DNA from: Flavobacteriales bacterium
GTDB lineage: Bacteria; Bacteroidota; Bacteroidia; NS11-12g; UBA9320
Direction: 5' to 3'
NCBI GenBank assembly: GCA_020635435.1
Contig: JACJZU010000002.1
Location: forward strand, 186,001-250,000
DNA: 64,000 nucleotides
The notes beneath the pieces are model-generated. The model saw nothing but the letters and a program-made list of their open reading frames with translations, did no database searches and had not been told where the DNA came from. Position numbers and translations under genes: made by a program. Below are positions 49,241 to 58,744 of the stretch, one piece after another (within the stretch, counting starts at the first letter, position 1; each line of letters begins with the position of its first letter).

Positions 49241-50968
49241 TTGGATAAACTCACACATATCAACGATCCATCCGATCTGCGCAAACTCCCCGAGTCGGAA
49301 CTGCCGGATCTGTGCCGGGAATTGCGGGAATTTCTGATCCGTGAGATCCTGGGCAGCGGCGGACATTTCAGTGCAAATCTGGGCACGGTGGAGCTCACGG
49401 TGGCTCTGCACTATATTTTTCAAACTCCCGAAGTTCCCCTGATCTGGGATGTGGGCCATCAGGCTTATGGACATAAGGTACTTACCGGCCGTAGGGATGC
49501 CTTGCACGGTATCCGGAAGTCGGGCGGATTGAGCGGTTTTCCCAAGCGCGAGGAGAGTATATACGATAGTTTTGGAACGGGACATTCATCTACTTCCATC
49601 AGCGCTGCCTTGGGTATGGCCTCGGCTTTTCAATTGTCGGGTTCGGATCTGCCCGCTATTGCTGTGATCGGCGATGGGAGTCTAACAGCGGGCATGGCCT
49701 GGGAGGCACTGAACAACGCCGGAACCTCAAAGGCCAATTTGATCGTGGTTATCAACGATAATCAGATCGGGATCGATATGAATAACGGTGCTTTGCACCA
49801 TTACCTGGGAGCTTTGGGTACCGAACCGGAGCGCATTTTCGGGGCCATGGGTTTTCAGTACAGCGGTCCGGTTGATGGGCATTCGCTGCCCGATCTGCTG
49901 AATGCTTTGCGCGCTATCAAACTCGGCAAGGGTCCGCGCATCCTTCATGTGCGCACGGTAAAAGGCAAGGGCTACAAGCCGGCCGAAGAGGAGCAGACCA
50001 AATGGCACGCCGTGAAATACGTGAAAGTGGGCGAGGAGGGCGAGCGAAGTAGTTTACCCAAATTCCAGCAGGTTTTTGGCGATACCTTGCTGGAACTGGC
50101 ACGTCGCAACGAGCGCATCATAGGTGTTACCCCGGCCATGCCGAGCGGTTGTTCCATGGATCGGATGATGCAGGAGTTCCCGGAGCGGGTTTTCGATGTG
50201 GGCATTGCCGAGCAGCATGCTGTTACGTTCTCGGCGGGTATGGCGCTGGGAGGTTACCGGGTTTTTTGCAATGTGTACAGCAGTTTCTTCCAACGTGCCT
50301 ACGATCAATACATACACGATGTTTGCCTGCAGTCCGTACCGGTGGTATTCTGCCTGGATCGGGCCGGTGTGGTGGGCGAAGATGGCCCCACGCATCACGG
50401 AATGTACGATCTGGCTTTTCTGAGGCCGATCCCGAATACCTTGTTGGCCGCCCCATCCGGAGCCGGACAACTCAGCAGTTTGATGGAATGGGCAGCCGAA
50501 TATGAGGAGGGGCCGGTTGTGATCCGCTATCCGCGCGGACGCGTAGCGGCGCTTCCCGATATCGTTGAACAGACCCCGATCGAACCGGGAGGTGCTATTC
50601 AGGTTTTGCAAGGCGATGCGGCGGTGATCTTGAATCTCGGGGCCCTATTGCATGAATGTATGGAGGCCATCCGAGTATCGGAACGATCGGTGGCCCTTTG
50701 GGATATGATCTGGTTGAAGCCCCTGAATTTCACTTTATTGGATTCGATCTTCGATCGGTACAACAGCATCGTTTGCGTGGAAGATGGCGTTGTGGAAGGC
50801 GGTTTCTTCAGCGCTATCTGCGAGTATGCCGCTGTGGTGGGTTACGAAGGAAGAATACAGCCGATCGCATTTCCCGACGAGATCATTCCGCACGCCACCA
50901 GGGAGGAATTATTGGAGATGTATGGTTTGAATGCCGGGGGGATTGCGTCGGTGTTGAATGCTTTATAA
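49241..50968 (+). CDS. dxs: 1-deoxy-D-xylulose-5-phosphate synthase
   Basis: A 575-residue thiamine-diphosphate enzyme, the first step of the MEP isoprenoid pathway (pyruvate plus glyceraldehyde-3-phosphate). The start is TTG at 49241, the only in-frame start after the TAG at 49220. TPP-binding GDGSLTAGMAWEALNN, the HFSANLGTVELTVALHYIF N-terminus with WDVGHQAYGHKVLTGR, and FDVGIAEQHAVTFSAGMAL are diagnostic. It is shorter than the E. coli enzyme (about 620) but in the range I expect for Bacteroidota. The gene order maeB-GNAT-dxs on the plus strand suggests an operon. Confidence 0.95.
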   Translation: MDKLTHINDPSDLRKLPESELPDLCRELREFLIREILGSGGHFSANLGTVELTVALHYIFQTPEVPLIWDVGHQAYGHKVLTGRRDALHGIRKSGGLSGFPKREESIYDSFGTGHSSTSISAALGMASAFQLSGSDLPAIAVIGDGSLTAGMAWEALNNAGTSKANLIVVINDNQIGIDMNNGALHHYLGALGTEPERIFGAMGFQYSGPVDGHSLPDLLNALRAIKLGKGPRILHVRTVKGKGYKPAEEEQTKWHAVKYVKVGEEGERSSLPKFQQVFGDTLLELARRNERIIGVTPAMPSGCSMDRMMQEFPERVFDVGIAEQHAVTFSAGMALGGYRVFCNVYSSFFQRAYDQYIHDVCLQSVPVVFCLDRAGVVGEDGPTHHGMYDLAFLRPIPNTLLAAPSGAGQLSSLMEWAAEYEEGPVVIRYPRGRVAALPDIVEQTPIEPGGAIQVLQGDAAVILNLGALLHECMEAIRVSERSVALWDMIWLKPLNFTLLDSIFDRYNSIVCVEDGVVEGGFFSAICEYAAVVGYEGRIQPIAFPDEIIPHATREELLEMYGLNAGGIASVLNAL

Positions 50969-50996
50969 CAGGAACACAAAAAGGATTGCTCCAAAA

Positions 50997-51683
50997 CTAT
51001 CTGCTCATGATCACCCCTTTAGCCCAGCCAATGGCCAATGAGGCCTGTTGTTCGCGGGTCATGTCGGTATTGTCCAGGGTGATGGCGTCTTTGGCGTGTG
51101 TGAGCGGACCGTATTCGCGGGTTGAATCGATGCGGTCGCGTTCGAGGATGTTGGCGAGTATTTCGTCGTAATCGGCTGTTAAGCCCTTGCCGAGCATTTC
51201 CAGATAACGCCGTTTGGCGCGTACTTCCGGTTGGGCGGTCATAAATATTTTGAGCTCTGCATTCGGGAATACCACCGTTCCAATATCCCGACCGTCCATA
51301 ACCACACCCTTGTTCTTCCCGAGTTCCTGTTGCTGATGCACCAGGAATTCACGGATCACGCGTACTTTGCTCACTTCACTCACGCGCTTGGAGATCTCCA
51401 TATTGCGGATCAGTGATTCCACATTCTCCCCGTTCAGATGTGTATTGTAAAAGTCGCCTTCGGGATTCATTTCGAAGGTGATCCGGATGTTCTGAAGGAT
51501 CGATGGATCGGCCTCGACCTCCTCCAGCGAGATCTGATTGCGGATGAGGTACAATGTGACAGCCCGGTACATGGCACCGGAGTCGATAAATATGTAGCCC
51601 AGGGCACGGGCAACCTGACGGGCAAGGGTTCCCTTACCGCAACTGCTGTGTCCGTCGATGGCTATGATGATCTTTTCGGCCAT
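50997..51683 (-). CDS. cmk: cytidylate kinase
   Basis: About 228 residues from the ATG at 51683 (MAEKIIIAIDGHSSCGKGTLA; a start at 51698 is possible). P-loop GHSSCGKGT, DSGAMYRAVTLYLI, the CMP-specific region with GRDIGTVVFPNAELKIFMTA, and RDRIDSTREYGPL are all present. It phosphorylates CMP and dCMP. It lies downstream of porQ in the same direction, an order also known in other Bacteroidota such as Porphyromonas. Confidence 0.95.
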   Translation of the reverse strand: MAEKIIIAIDGHSSCGKGTLARQVARALGYIFIDSGAMYRAVTLYLIRNQISLEEVEADPSILQNIRITFEMNPEGDFYNTHLNGENVESLIRNMEISKRVSEVSKVRVIREFLVHQQQELGKNKGVVMDGRDIGTVVFPNAELKIFMTAQPEVRAKRRYLEMLGKGLTADYDEILANILERDRIDSTREYGPLTHAKDAITLDNTDMTREQQASLAIGWAKGVIMSR

Positions 51684-51758
51684 AAATTGCCGTGGCAATA
51701 TAGGAAGCCTTATCAGGAATCAAAGAAAATTGCAATGAAATCTCTATGAGAATTTAAC

Positions 51759-52847
51759 TCAGAAATTCTCCGGACGCGCCCGGCGGAAATCGCGGATATT
51801 GCGCGAAACCGTGAAATACTGGGTGCTTATACCCGGGAAGTAGGTTACCATAGCGTAGTCCACTTTCAATTTTTTTATTCCGAATCCCACACCCCAGGAA
51901 AAGCCGGTTGCACCTTTTACTGTTTCTGGGCCAAGTTCTGCCCGGCGCTGATAATTGTAGCCCAAACGCAATTGCAGATTCTCCGAGAATACGAGCTCCC
52001 CTCCAAAATTGAAATGCCGCATCACTTTTTCGCCAAAACCGATCTGTTCGTTCTTGACCTGACCCGTTTGTAGATCGATCTCCTTATTCCGCTTGTTCAC
52101 ATTCACATAGCTGATATCGGGGCGCTGCAGATTATGAGCCACCACGCAGAATCGCAAAGGGTTGTGCTCCAGCTTCTTGGCATAACCGACCCGGATGTCG
52201 AAGGGCAGTTTTTCGCGGGTTTCGTCGAAGGGTATAAAATTGTAGCCCAAATTGCGGAACATGGCGGTAACGGCCATTTTTCGCTCTTCGTTCACATAGC
52301 TCAAGGCTCCGTCGAATGCCCCTGCTGTGGCCACGTAGGCTTCATAGGCCGAATAGAGGAATTTGAAGGAGATGCCATAGGTAAAGCGCGGATCGTCGCG
52401 GAATTTTCGCCCGTAACCGATCTGGAAAATGTAGTCGTTGGCGTAGAATTGTCCGGTGACCTTGCCGGTTTCATCGGTCTCGTCAAACTTGCCGTAATCC
52501 ATGAATACGATATGTCCGCTAAAGGTTCCCACCGAATCGAAATGTATGGCGTAGCCGGCATAGGCGTTGTTGATGTCGGCTAAATAATTTGTATAGCCCA
52601 GCGAAGCCCGATTATGCATGGATTCATTGTGCATGGAAGGGTTCACAAAGGATGAAGTGATGTCCTGATCGTAAAGGGTGAGTCCGCTTCCGCCCAAAGC
52701 CGCCAAGCGGGCAGTTGGCTCAATATGTACAAAAGCAAAACTCCTTTGTCCGCCAATTTGAGCCTGAGCCATGTTCGCAATGTTCAAAAGCAACAGCGCA
52801 AGCAGGCCAGGGTAGATCGATCGGATGATTTTGCTTTTCAATTCCAT
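51759..52847 (-). CDS. porQ: type IX secretion system protein PorQ
   Basis: About 362 residues from the ATG at 52847, where a signal peptide starts (LLALLLLNIANMAQAQ). The open frame to 53105 overlaps the DUF1343 gene and is not used. FVHIEPTARLAALGGSGLTLYDQDITSSFVNPS is the PorQ/PorV-type start of an FadL-like outer-membrane barrel. PorQ belongs to the T9SS attachment complex with PorU, PorV and PorZ, which processes and anchors cargo. cmk next to it matches the gene order I recall for P. gingivalis. It would serve the T9SS substrates seen elsewhere in this window. Confidence 0.88.
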   Translation of the reverse strand: MELKSKIIRSIYPGLLALLLLNIANMAQAQIGGQRSFAFVHIEPTARLAALGGSGLTLYDQDITSSFVNPSMHNESMHNRASLGYTNYLADINNAYAGYAIHFDSVGTFSGHIVFMDYGKFDETDETGKVTGQFYANDYIFQIGYGRKFRDDPRFTYGISFKFLYSAYEAYVATAGAFDGALSYVNEERKMAVTAMFRNLGYNFIPFDETREKLPFDIRVGYAKKLEHNPLRFCVVAHNLQRPDISYVNVNKRNKEIDLQTGQVKNEQIGFGEKVMRHFNFGGELVFSENLQLRLGYNYQRRAELGPETVKGATGFSWGVGFGIKKLKVDYAMVTYFPGISTQYFTVSRNIRDFRRARPENF

Positions 52848-52854
52848 AGTTCTA

Positions 52855-54117
52855 TCAATTCGGGTAGAGCAGATAAGGTTTGCGCATTTCCCTGAATTTC
52901 TCCAGATCGGCACTCCAGGTTTCGCGGATCTGCGCTTCGCTCCATTTCTGTTCGATCTGTTCCTGCAGCTTTCGGGTACCGGCCAGTTTGGCAAAAGTAG
53001 ATTTGAAAAATGGTCCCTGTACATCTTCCCGGTTGCTCGTGTAAAATTGCTGCAACCACTCCAGCCGGATCGCATCATTTTTCGGTTCAGGACCGGCGTA
53101 TTCATTGCGAAGATCGATGCCCTTGCACCGTTTGCCCAAATGCTTCGGATCGTCGGCTACGCCGGGGATCACAACAGGCGTAAATTCAATATTCCCCTCT
53201 TTTTCATCAGGACGGGCAAGTACCTGGAATGGGAAATCGGTTCCGCGCCCCACGCTCACATTGGTTCCTTCAAACAAACCCAGACTCGGGTAGAGATACA
53301 CACTGTTCATATTGGGCAGGTTCGGGGAGGGGCGAATGGGCAATTGGTAATAAGTGTGATGCGTGTAATTGAGGCAAGGAATCACTTTATAGCGCAATTC
53401 CTTCGTGCTTTCCAGCCATTTTTCACCTACGATCATTTGGGCGAATTCTCCGGTGGTCATTCCATGAACCAGGGGAACGGTATGCATGCCTATAAACGAA
53501 CGGAATTCCGGTTCCAGCGTTGGGCCATCCACATAATGTCCGTTCGGGTTGGGGCGGTCGAGTACCATAAAGTCCACACCATTATCGGCGCAGGCCTCCA
53601 TCAGATAATGCATGCTGCTTATGTAGGTATAGAAGCGCACGCCCACATCCTGAATGTCGAAAAGGATGAGATCCACACCGGCGAGCATTTCCTTCGTGGG
53701 TTTTCGGTACTTGCCGTAGAGTGAAACGATCGGGAGACCGGTTTGGGCGTCCTTGCTGTTGTCGACATGGGCCCCCGCGCTGTGGTCGCCTCGAAAACCG
53801 TGTTCGGGCGCGAATATGCGCACGATCTCCACGCCTTTATCCAAAAGAAGATCCACAAGATGCGTTGTGTCGACTACACTGGTTTGGTTCACCATGAGGG
53901 CGATCTTGCGATTGGTGAGCAAGGGCAGATATTCGTTGAGGCGGGCGGCACCTACAACCACAGCCTCGGCCTTAGATTCGATGCCGGTGTGTTCGATGGC
54001 GAGGGCTGAGCTATCCGCTAATTCAGGGGAAGCTGAATGGGAGTTGTTGGAGCGGCCCTGACAAGAAAAGCTGTTGAAAGCGAGAAGAAGGGGAAGGAAG
54101 CGTACAATTTTCTGCAT
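52855..54117 (-). CDS. namZ: DUF1343 exo-beta-N-acetylmuramidase (NamZ-like), lipoprotein
   Basis: A 420-residue protein. A lipoprotein signal peptide (PLLLAFNSFSC) is followed by the DUF1343 domain: NRKIALMVNQTSVVDTTHLVDLL, RIFAPEHGFRGDHSAGAHVDNS, IVSLYGKYRKPTKEMLAGVDLILFDIQDVGVRFYTY and VLDRPNPNGHYVDGPTLEPEFRSFIGMHTVPLVHGMTTGE. These match NamZ, which removes N-acetylmuramic acid from peptidoglycan fragments during turnover. The gene ends 7 bp before the porQ start and is transcribed with it. It is divergent from the permease (42-bp gap). Confidence 0.88.
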   Translation of the reverse strand: MQKIVRFLPLLLAFNSFSCQGRSNNSHSASPELADSSALAIEHTGIESKAEAVVVGAARLNEYLPLLTNRKIALMVNQTSVVDTTHLVDLLLDKGVEIVRIFAPEHGFRGDHSAGAHVDNSKDAQTGLPIVSLYGKYRKPTKEMLAGVDLILFDIQDVGVRFYTYISSMHYLMEACADNGVDFMVLDRPNPNGHYVDGPTLEPEFRSFIGMHTVPLVHGMTTGEFAQMIVGEKWLESTKELRYKVIPCLNYTHHTYYQLPIRPSPNLPNMNSVYLYPSLGLFEGTNVSVGRGTDFPFQVLARPDEKEGNIEFTPVVIPGVADDPKHLGKRCKGIDLRNEYAGPEPKNDAIRLEWLQQFYTSNREDVQGPFFKSTFAKLAGTRKLQEQIEQKWSEAQIRETWSADLEKFREMRKPYLLYPN

Positions 54118-54159
54118 TTTTGGAACCCACTAAGGCAACGACGGAGTTTGGTCAAAATT

Positions 54160-55380
54160 ATGGATTTCAGCTATTTCATCGGGAAGAAGTTGGCATTGCG
54201 CTCCGGTTCGTCGTTTACGCGCTTCATCATGCGCCTGGCCGTGGTGGGAACCGCCCTCAGTTTGGCGGTGATGTTGCTTTCGGTTGGCATCATTCGGGGC
54301 TTCAAGGAGGAGATCAGTTCGAAGGTGTATGGATTCGATGGACATATACAGATCCGCAATCTCGATCTGAACCAGAGCAATGAGCTCCAGTTGATCGATG
54401 CAAAGGCCGAGTATCTGCCGGCCCTGATGTCCGATCCGGCCATTGAAAGTGTAGTTCCGTTCTGCAGCAAACCCGGGATCATATCCAGCGGGGAGGAGAT
54501 CGAGGGATTAGTTTTCAAAGGAGTTCCTCCTCAGTACGACTGGAGTTTTTTCCGTGCCCATCTGCGTCGGGGCAGCATTCCGGTTTATTCCGATTCCTCC
54601 GATTCGTACGATATTTTGCTCTCGGAGCGTATCGCCAATATGTTGCAATGCGATACGGGAAGTCGTTTCGAAGTTTATTTCCTCCACGAGGGCAAGGTCC
54701 GTCGCCGACGTATGGAGGTCAAGGGAATTTTCAATACAGGTCTGGCCGAGTTCGATCGTTCGGTATGCATGGCCGACCTGCGGAGCATACAGCGGATCTA
54801 CACGGTAGATTACAGCAAGATCAGCGGTTTTGAGATACGACTGAAAGACCCGGAGCAGATGCTTACGGAATCGCAGCGACTGGACGGCCTCATAAGCCTT
54901 CGGCACAGGGCCATTGCTGTTCAGAACCTGTATCCGGCCGTTTTCCAATGGTTGAATATTGTGGATTCCAATGCGGTGATCATCATCGTTCTGATGCTTC
55001 TGGTTGCCATGGTGAATATGATCACAGCCTTCCTGATCCTGATCATTGAACGCACCAATATGATCGGTGTGCTGAAGGCGCTGGGCGCATCGAACGGACA
55101 AGTGATCCGCATTTTCCTGATCAAGGGCGCCGCCATGATCCTGCCCGGTATACTCATCGGCAATACCGTCGGACTTCTGTTAACCTGGTTACAGGTTCGA
55201 TACGGTTTGATCAAGCTTTCGGAAGAGATCTACTACATGTCGGTAGTGCCTGTGCATGTGGTTCCCACCGATGTACTTTGGCTCAGTTTAGGCACGCTCG
55301 TGCTCTGCACGTTGGTTTTGCTTCTACCGGCCCTGCTTGTTCGCAGGGTTAGTCCGGTTGTCGCCATCCGTTTCCGATAA
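54160..55380 (+). CDS. FtsX/LolC-E-like ABC permease
   Basis: About 406 residues from the ATG at 54160 (MDFSYFIGKKLALRSGSSFTRF); the frame to 54037 has no family sequence. Four transmembrane segments: one at residues 24-46 (LAVVGTALSLAVMLLSVGII) and three near the C-terminus (VIIIVLMLLVAMVNMITAFLILII, LIKGAAMILPGILIGNTVGLL, VLWLSLGTLVLCTLVLLLPALLV). A large periplasmic MacB_PCD-type domain lies between them. This is the LolC/LolE type of lipoprotein-release permease. No ATPase gene is adjacent, so its ATP-binding partner is encoded elsewhere. Its 3' end overlaps the opposing DUF5522 gene by 57 bp. Confidence 0.85.
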   Translation: MDFSYFIGKKLALRSGSSFTRFIMRLAVVGTALSLAVMLLSVGIIRGFKEEISSKVYGFDGHIQIRNLDLNQSNELQLIDAKAEYLPALMSDPAIESVVPFCSKPGIISSGEEIEGLVFKGVPPQYDWSFFRAHLRRGSIPVYSDSSDSYDILLSERIANMLQCDTGSRFEVYFLHEGKVRRRRMEVKGIFNTGLAEFDRSVCMADLRSIQRIYTVDYSKISGFEIRLKDPEQMLTESQRLDGLISLRHRAIAVQNLYPAVFQWLNIVDSNAVIIIVLMLLVAMVNMITAFLILIIERTNMIGVLKALGASNGQVIRIFLIKGAAMILPGILIGNTVGLLLTWLQVRYGLIKLSEEIYYMSVVPVHVVPTDVLWLSLGTLVLCTLVLLLPALLVRRVSPVVAIRFR

Positions 55381-55539
55381 TCGTTTGAGCAGTGATCTCC
55401 GGGCCGGATTCACGTTCACATGATCGTAGGGACAATGCAGGCATGCATTTCCACAGCAAAAACCCCGTTTCAAGTGGTATGCTTCCGTGAAAACGAGTAG
55501 TCCATCTTCGTTGAAATAGTAATCCTTGCCTTTTTGCAC
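55324..55539 (-). CDS. DUF5522 family protein
   Basis: A 71-residue protein with a GTG start at 55539. The core FTEAYHLKRGFCCGNACLHCPYDH has the C-C-x-x-x-C-x-x-C pattern of DUF5522, a small Cys-rich protein common in Bacteroidota that may bind metal. The rest, rich in Arg and Lys, is extra. It reads against the 3' end of the permease, with a 57-bp overlap, so about 18 C-terminal residues are antisense to the permease's last codons. Function unknown. Confidence 0.82.
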   Translation of the reverse strand: MQKGKDYYFNEDGLLVFTEAYHLKRGFCCGNACLHCPYDHVNVNPARRSLLKRLSETDGDNRTNPANKQGR

Positions 55540-55682
55540 AACCGAATAACGGATAAACGAGGCAAAGGTTTTAAGAAATTTTCATTCGGCTTCCTTATCG
55601 CATAGAGATCCGATCCTAAATGCCTTTGGGAACCCGCTCTCGAAGGTCAACTTGACTCTAGTTTGGCCATGAAGGGTATTGG

Positions 55683-56162
55683 CTAGTCCGGTTTGTAGGG
55701 ACTTTCTCTTCTGTAGGTAGCCTCACTTACCTCGATCACTTCCAGAAATGGAACGAAGCCCTGGTAATTGTTGCGATCCTGAATTCGAAGATGATGCACA
55801 GCGCCTTGCTTCAGTTCGAAGCTGAATTGCTCCTTCTTATGTCCGGAAGCGTTCACTTCAATGGTGAATGTACTTGAACCGGCATGGATCTCGACCATCT
55901 GCTTTCTCCTCAATTCGCAGTAACCGCCGTGGTTTGTGTTGATCTTGTATTTCCTCCGCAACTGATTATCCGGACGGTAAACGATCACCCGTGCGAATGA
56001 ACCGGAATCGGAGGATAAAACAGCACCGGGCAAATGATCCGCATGGCCTAAGGTCGGGGGATTGGCATGAGCAGATGCACTAAATACAGCCAGGACGCTG
56101 ATCAGCAGTAGGGATCGCATCCACTTGGAACGGAGATCCTTCAGTTTCAAGATCGTTTTCAT
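55683..56162 (-). CDS. secreted hypothetical protein
   Basis: About 159 residues from the ATG at 56162, or 145 from the Met 14 codons on. A signal peptide (MRSLLLISVLAVFSASAHA) is preceded by a basic stretch. The mature part is a small beta domain (FARVIVYRPDNQLRRKYKINTNHGGYCELRRKQMVEIHAGSSTFTIEV, FSFELKQGAVHHLRIQD) that reads like a DUF2846-type carbohydrate- or lipoprotein-associated domain. No catalytic motif is seen. Function unknown. A gene-free 185 bp follows upstream with no clear element. Confidence 0.65.
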   Translation of the reverse strand: MKTILKLKDLRSKWMRSLLLISVLAVFSASAHANPPTLGHADHLPGAVLSSDSGSFARVIVYRPDNQLRRKYKINTNHGGYCELRRKQMVEIHAGSSTFTIEVNASGHKKEQFSFELKQGAVHHLRIQDRNNYQGFVPFLEVIEVSEATYRRESPYKPD

Positions 56163-56347
56163 GACACAGAAATTTTGAGGTTTCGAACTATACGTTAAAC
56201 CGCTGAGAAGCACGATTGTTATGCATTCGCATCAGCAATTCTTTTTATGAATTCGATAAGTATTTCTATGTGATGATAACAGGCCGACGCGCCCTAACCG
56301 GAAGGCCGGATAACGGGTAACGAGGCGTGACTGCAGAGAAGGGGATA

Positions 56348-57847
56348 CTAGCGTTTGAACAAGCGGATGATACCTCCGATCGTCACCACCAGGAATATAC
56401 CCACGGTATACCAGCGGATACCGGCATTGTCGAGCATTCGGAACCAGTACTTCACGGTACCCACAACGCCCTTTTCCCGTTGAAGAACAGCGGGTTGATA
56501 GGCCACTCCGCGATTACATTTGGAGATGTAACCTTGCAGGTACGGCCAATCGGGTTGCATGGTTTGTACGGAGTTGAATTTCTCCAAGGCATTTGCGAAA
56601 TCCTCGGCCTGATAGAGAGCGATCCCTTCCCGATAGATCTGATCGGCAGCACCGATGGAGGGCGTAACATTGGCTTTCGCAATGAATTCGCCGATGATAT
56701 CGGAAGGTACTACGAAATTGAAACCCTGTTTCAGGGTGTTCTTGGCCAGAATGTCGACACTTCCAAAGGTGAGCATACCAATTACCTCCCCGTACTTATT
56801 GAATACCGGACCACCGCTGTTCCCTTTGGTCGCATTTCCATCGAAGCCAAGTGCTCTCCATCCTTCCGTAACCGTTTGCCAGGAGCTGGCCGTGCCCGAT
56901 GCGAATGTGGGTTCCTCCATCACCGTTTGGAGCAATTCCTTATTCTGATCGATCTCTCCCGGATAGCCGAGCAAGTAGAGATCGTCGCCGATCTCCAGTT
57001 CAGAGGCTTTCCCCAGTGCCACGGTAGGCGCATTGATGATCTGTGCTTTGAGAATGGCTACATCCTTTCCCGGTATGGTATTTCCTTTGGTTATGAGTGT
57101 GGCCGGCAGTCGGTATTCCGAATTTTCGATAGTATGTCCGGTTTCTACATAGTATTCGGCATTGATATAGGTTGGTTGAACAAAATTGGCCATGGCCTGC
57201 ATGAGCACTATTGTTGTTTCATTGAGTAATTCCTGATTCAGGGATTGCACTCCGAAATAATCGGCATAACGCTGCAATTCATTGATCACCTCCTGGCGTG
57301 AAACATTCTGAACTACGATGAGCCGGGCTTGTTCGGGCAATAATTCCACTACGTGGGCATTGGTGAGAATATGGCCGTTCGGGGTGATGAACATGCCGCT
57401 TCCCGTTTGTCCAACCTGCAGGGCACCTTCCTTTACGAACATGGCGGGTTTGAAATGGTTCCCCGGCTGATCGCGCAGACTTTTCAGGGCGTATTCGAAT
57501 TTTGCTTCCGGGGTATTCGGGATGCGGCCTTGTGCCGCCTCTGCATCGGTGCGGATCTGAAGCATGATGCGGCTGAAGAAACTGGGTTCCTGGTAGCGGT
57601 AACTCAACTTGAATTCGGTGTGCACCTTGAGGGTAGCCGGTTTATTGATGGCCACGATGGCGGTTTTTGAAAGTCGCTCTGCGGGACGTGTGTAGTTCTG
57701 CGATTCGTATTCCCGTTTGATCTGAGTTCCAATGGAAAAGGTGCGCCCGCTCTGCGGATCGCGCACTACGATCTGGGCTTGGGCAGAATTCAGAAAAAGC
57801 AGTAAAATCAGGCTTTGAACGACAGGTTTCATGGACATCGGAGGCAT
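56348..57847 (-). CDS. trypsin-like serine protease, membrane-tethered at the C-terminus
   Basis: About 499 residues from the ATG at 57847 (MPPMSMKP; nearby Met codons at 57838 and 57832 are alternatives). A signal peptide (VQSLILLLFLNSAQA) precedes a long N-region. A trypsin-fold domain follows with His165 (TNAHVVE), Asp262 (KDVAILKA) and Ser344 (GNSGGPV); numbers count from this start. A TPR-like stretch (AADQIYREGIALYQAEDFANALEKFNSV) comes next, and then a C-terminal transmembrane segment (TVGIFLVVTIGGIIRLF). It resembles a periplasmic DegP/HtrA-like quality-control protease, but no PDZ domain is visible. The 3' end lies near the secreted hypothetical gene, same strand. Confidence 0.85.
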   Translation of the reverse strand: MPPMSMKPVVQSLILLLFLNSAQAQIVVRDPQSGRTFSIGTQIKREYESQNYTRPAERLSKTAIVAINKPATLKVHTEFKLSYRYQEPSFFSRIMLQIRTDAEAAQGRIPNTPEAKFEYALKSLRDQPGNHFKPAMFVKEGALQVGQTGSGMFITPNGHILTNAHVVELLPEQARLIVVQNVSRQEVINELQRYADYFGVQSLNQELLNETTIVLMQAMANFVQPTYINAEYYVETGHTIENSEYRLPATLITKGNTIPGKDVAILKAQIINAPTVALGKASELEIGDDLYLLGYPGEIDQNKELLQTVMEEPTFASGTASSWQTVTEGWRALGFDGNATKGNSGGPVFNKYGEVIGMLTFGSVDILAKNTLKQGFNFVVPSDIIGEFIAKANVTPSIGAADQIYREGIALYQAEDFANALEKFNSVQTMQPDWPYLQGYISKCNRGVAYQPAVLQREKGVVGTVKYWFRMLDNAGIRWYTVGIFLVVTIGGIIRLFKR

Positions 57848-57908
57848 TGTGAATAAAGCCCTAAAGTTAAGAATTATCAAAAAACTCCGCTGTGCTTCCC
57901 GAAAAAAA

Positions 57909-58715
57909 CTATTCCATGGGATGACCGCAGTGCTTGCAGAAGAGCGCATCGATGTCGTTCTCCCGGTTTCCGCATTCGGTACACACCGCTCCCTTGGGTT
58001 TGTGCTGTGCGAGTTCAACGGAAACGATGCCGGTTGGAACCGTGATCACGGCATAACCGATGAGCATCAGCAGCGAGGAGATCATTTGACCAACCACGGT
58101 GATGGGCGTGAGGTCGCCATAACCGACCGTGGTAATGGTAACAATAGCCCAGTAGATCCCGCGTGGTATGCTGGTGAAGCCGTGTGCCGGACCTTCAATG
58201 AGGTACATTAATGTTCCCATCACGATCACCACACTGAGGATAACCCCAAAGAACACGATGATCTTGGCACTTGAAGCCTTCAGGGCAGTACCTAATATCC
58301 GGGCTTCTTTCAGGTAGGAATTGAGGCGCAGCACACGGAAGATCCGCAGCAGACGGAGAATTCGTATGGTGAGCAGGTATTGGGGACCGTGAACGAACAA
58401 ACTCAAATACGAGGGTATAGTGCTCACAAGGTCGATAATTCCCCAGCCGCTGAGTATGTACTTTCGTTTATCCTCACTCAAAGCGATGCGGGCTACATAC
58501 TCGATGGTGAAAATGATGGTGAAGAACCATTCGATCACGCTGAGTATGTGTCCATAGCGAAGATCGATCTTCTCCACACTGTCGAGCATGATCACGGCCA
58601 CGCTCAAAAGGATGGCATAGAGCAGAATGACATCAAAAAGGCGGCTATCGGGGGTATGGGATTCGAAGATGATCTCGCGCCACTTTTCGCGGGTGCTGAG
58701 ATCCTTTTTATCCAT
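57909..58715 (-). CDS. voltage-gated-like potassium channel with C-terminal zinc ribbon
   Basis: About 268 residues from the ATG at 58715 (MDKKDLSTREKW), with an in-frame alternative at 58742. Six transmembrane helices are predicted; helix 4 has regularly spaced Arg (RILRLLRIFRVLRLN), a voltage-sensor pattern. The pore has ITTVGYGDLTP, the K+ selectivity filter. Residues 230-268 end with CTECGNRENDIDALFCKHCG (C-x-x-C...C-x-x-C), a zinc ribbon on the cytosolic side. It should be an inner-membrane K+ channel of the Kv/MVP type. Confidence 0.93.
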   Translation of the reverse strand: MDKKDLSTREKWREIIFESHTPDSRLFDVILLYAILLSVAVIMLDSVEKIDLRYGHILSVIEWFFTIIFTIEYVARIALSEDKRKYILSGWGIIDLVSTIPSYLSLFVHGPQYLLTIRILRLLRIFRVLRLNSYLKEARILGTALKASSAKIIVFFGVILSVVIVMGTLMYLIEGPAHGFTSIPRGIYWAIVTITTVGYGDLTPITVVGQMISSLLMLIGYAVITVPTGIVSVELAQHKPKGAVCTECGNRENDIDALFCKHCGHPME

Positions 58716-58744
58716 GGTGCGCTGTACTGCCATCTGACGCAAAC

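Noticed and set aside
51759..53105. The 448-codon version of PorQ starting at 53105
   Set aside because: Its first 86 codons are antisense to the DUF1343 region and the signal peptide begins only at 52847.
56327..57229. A 300-codon plus-strand frame opposite the trypsin-like protease
   Set aside because: The minus frame carries the catalytic triad and signal peptide; the plus frame is antisense with no domain.
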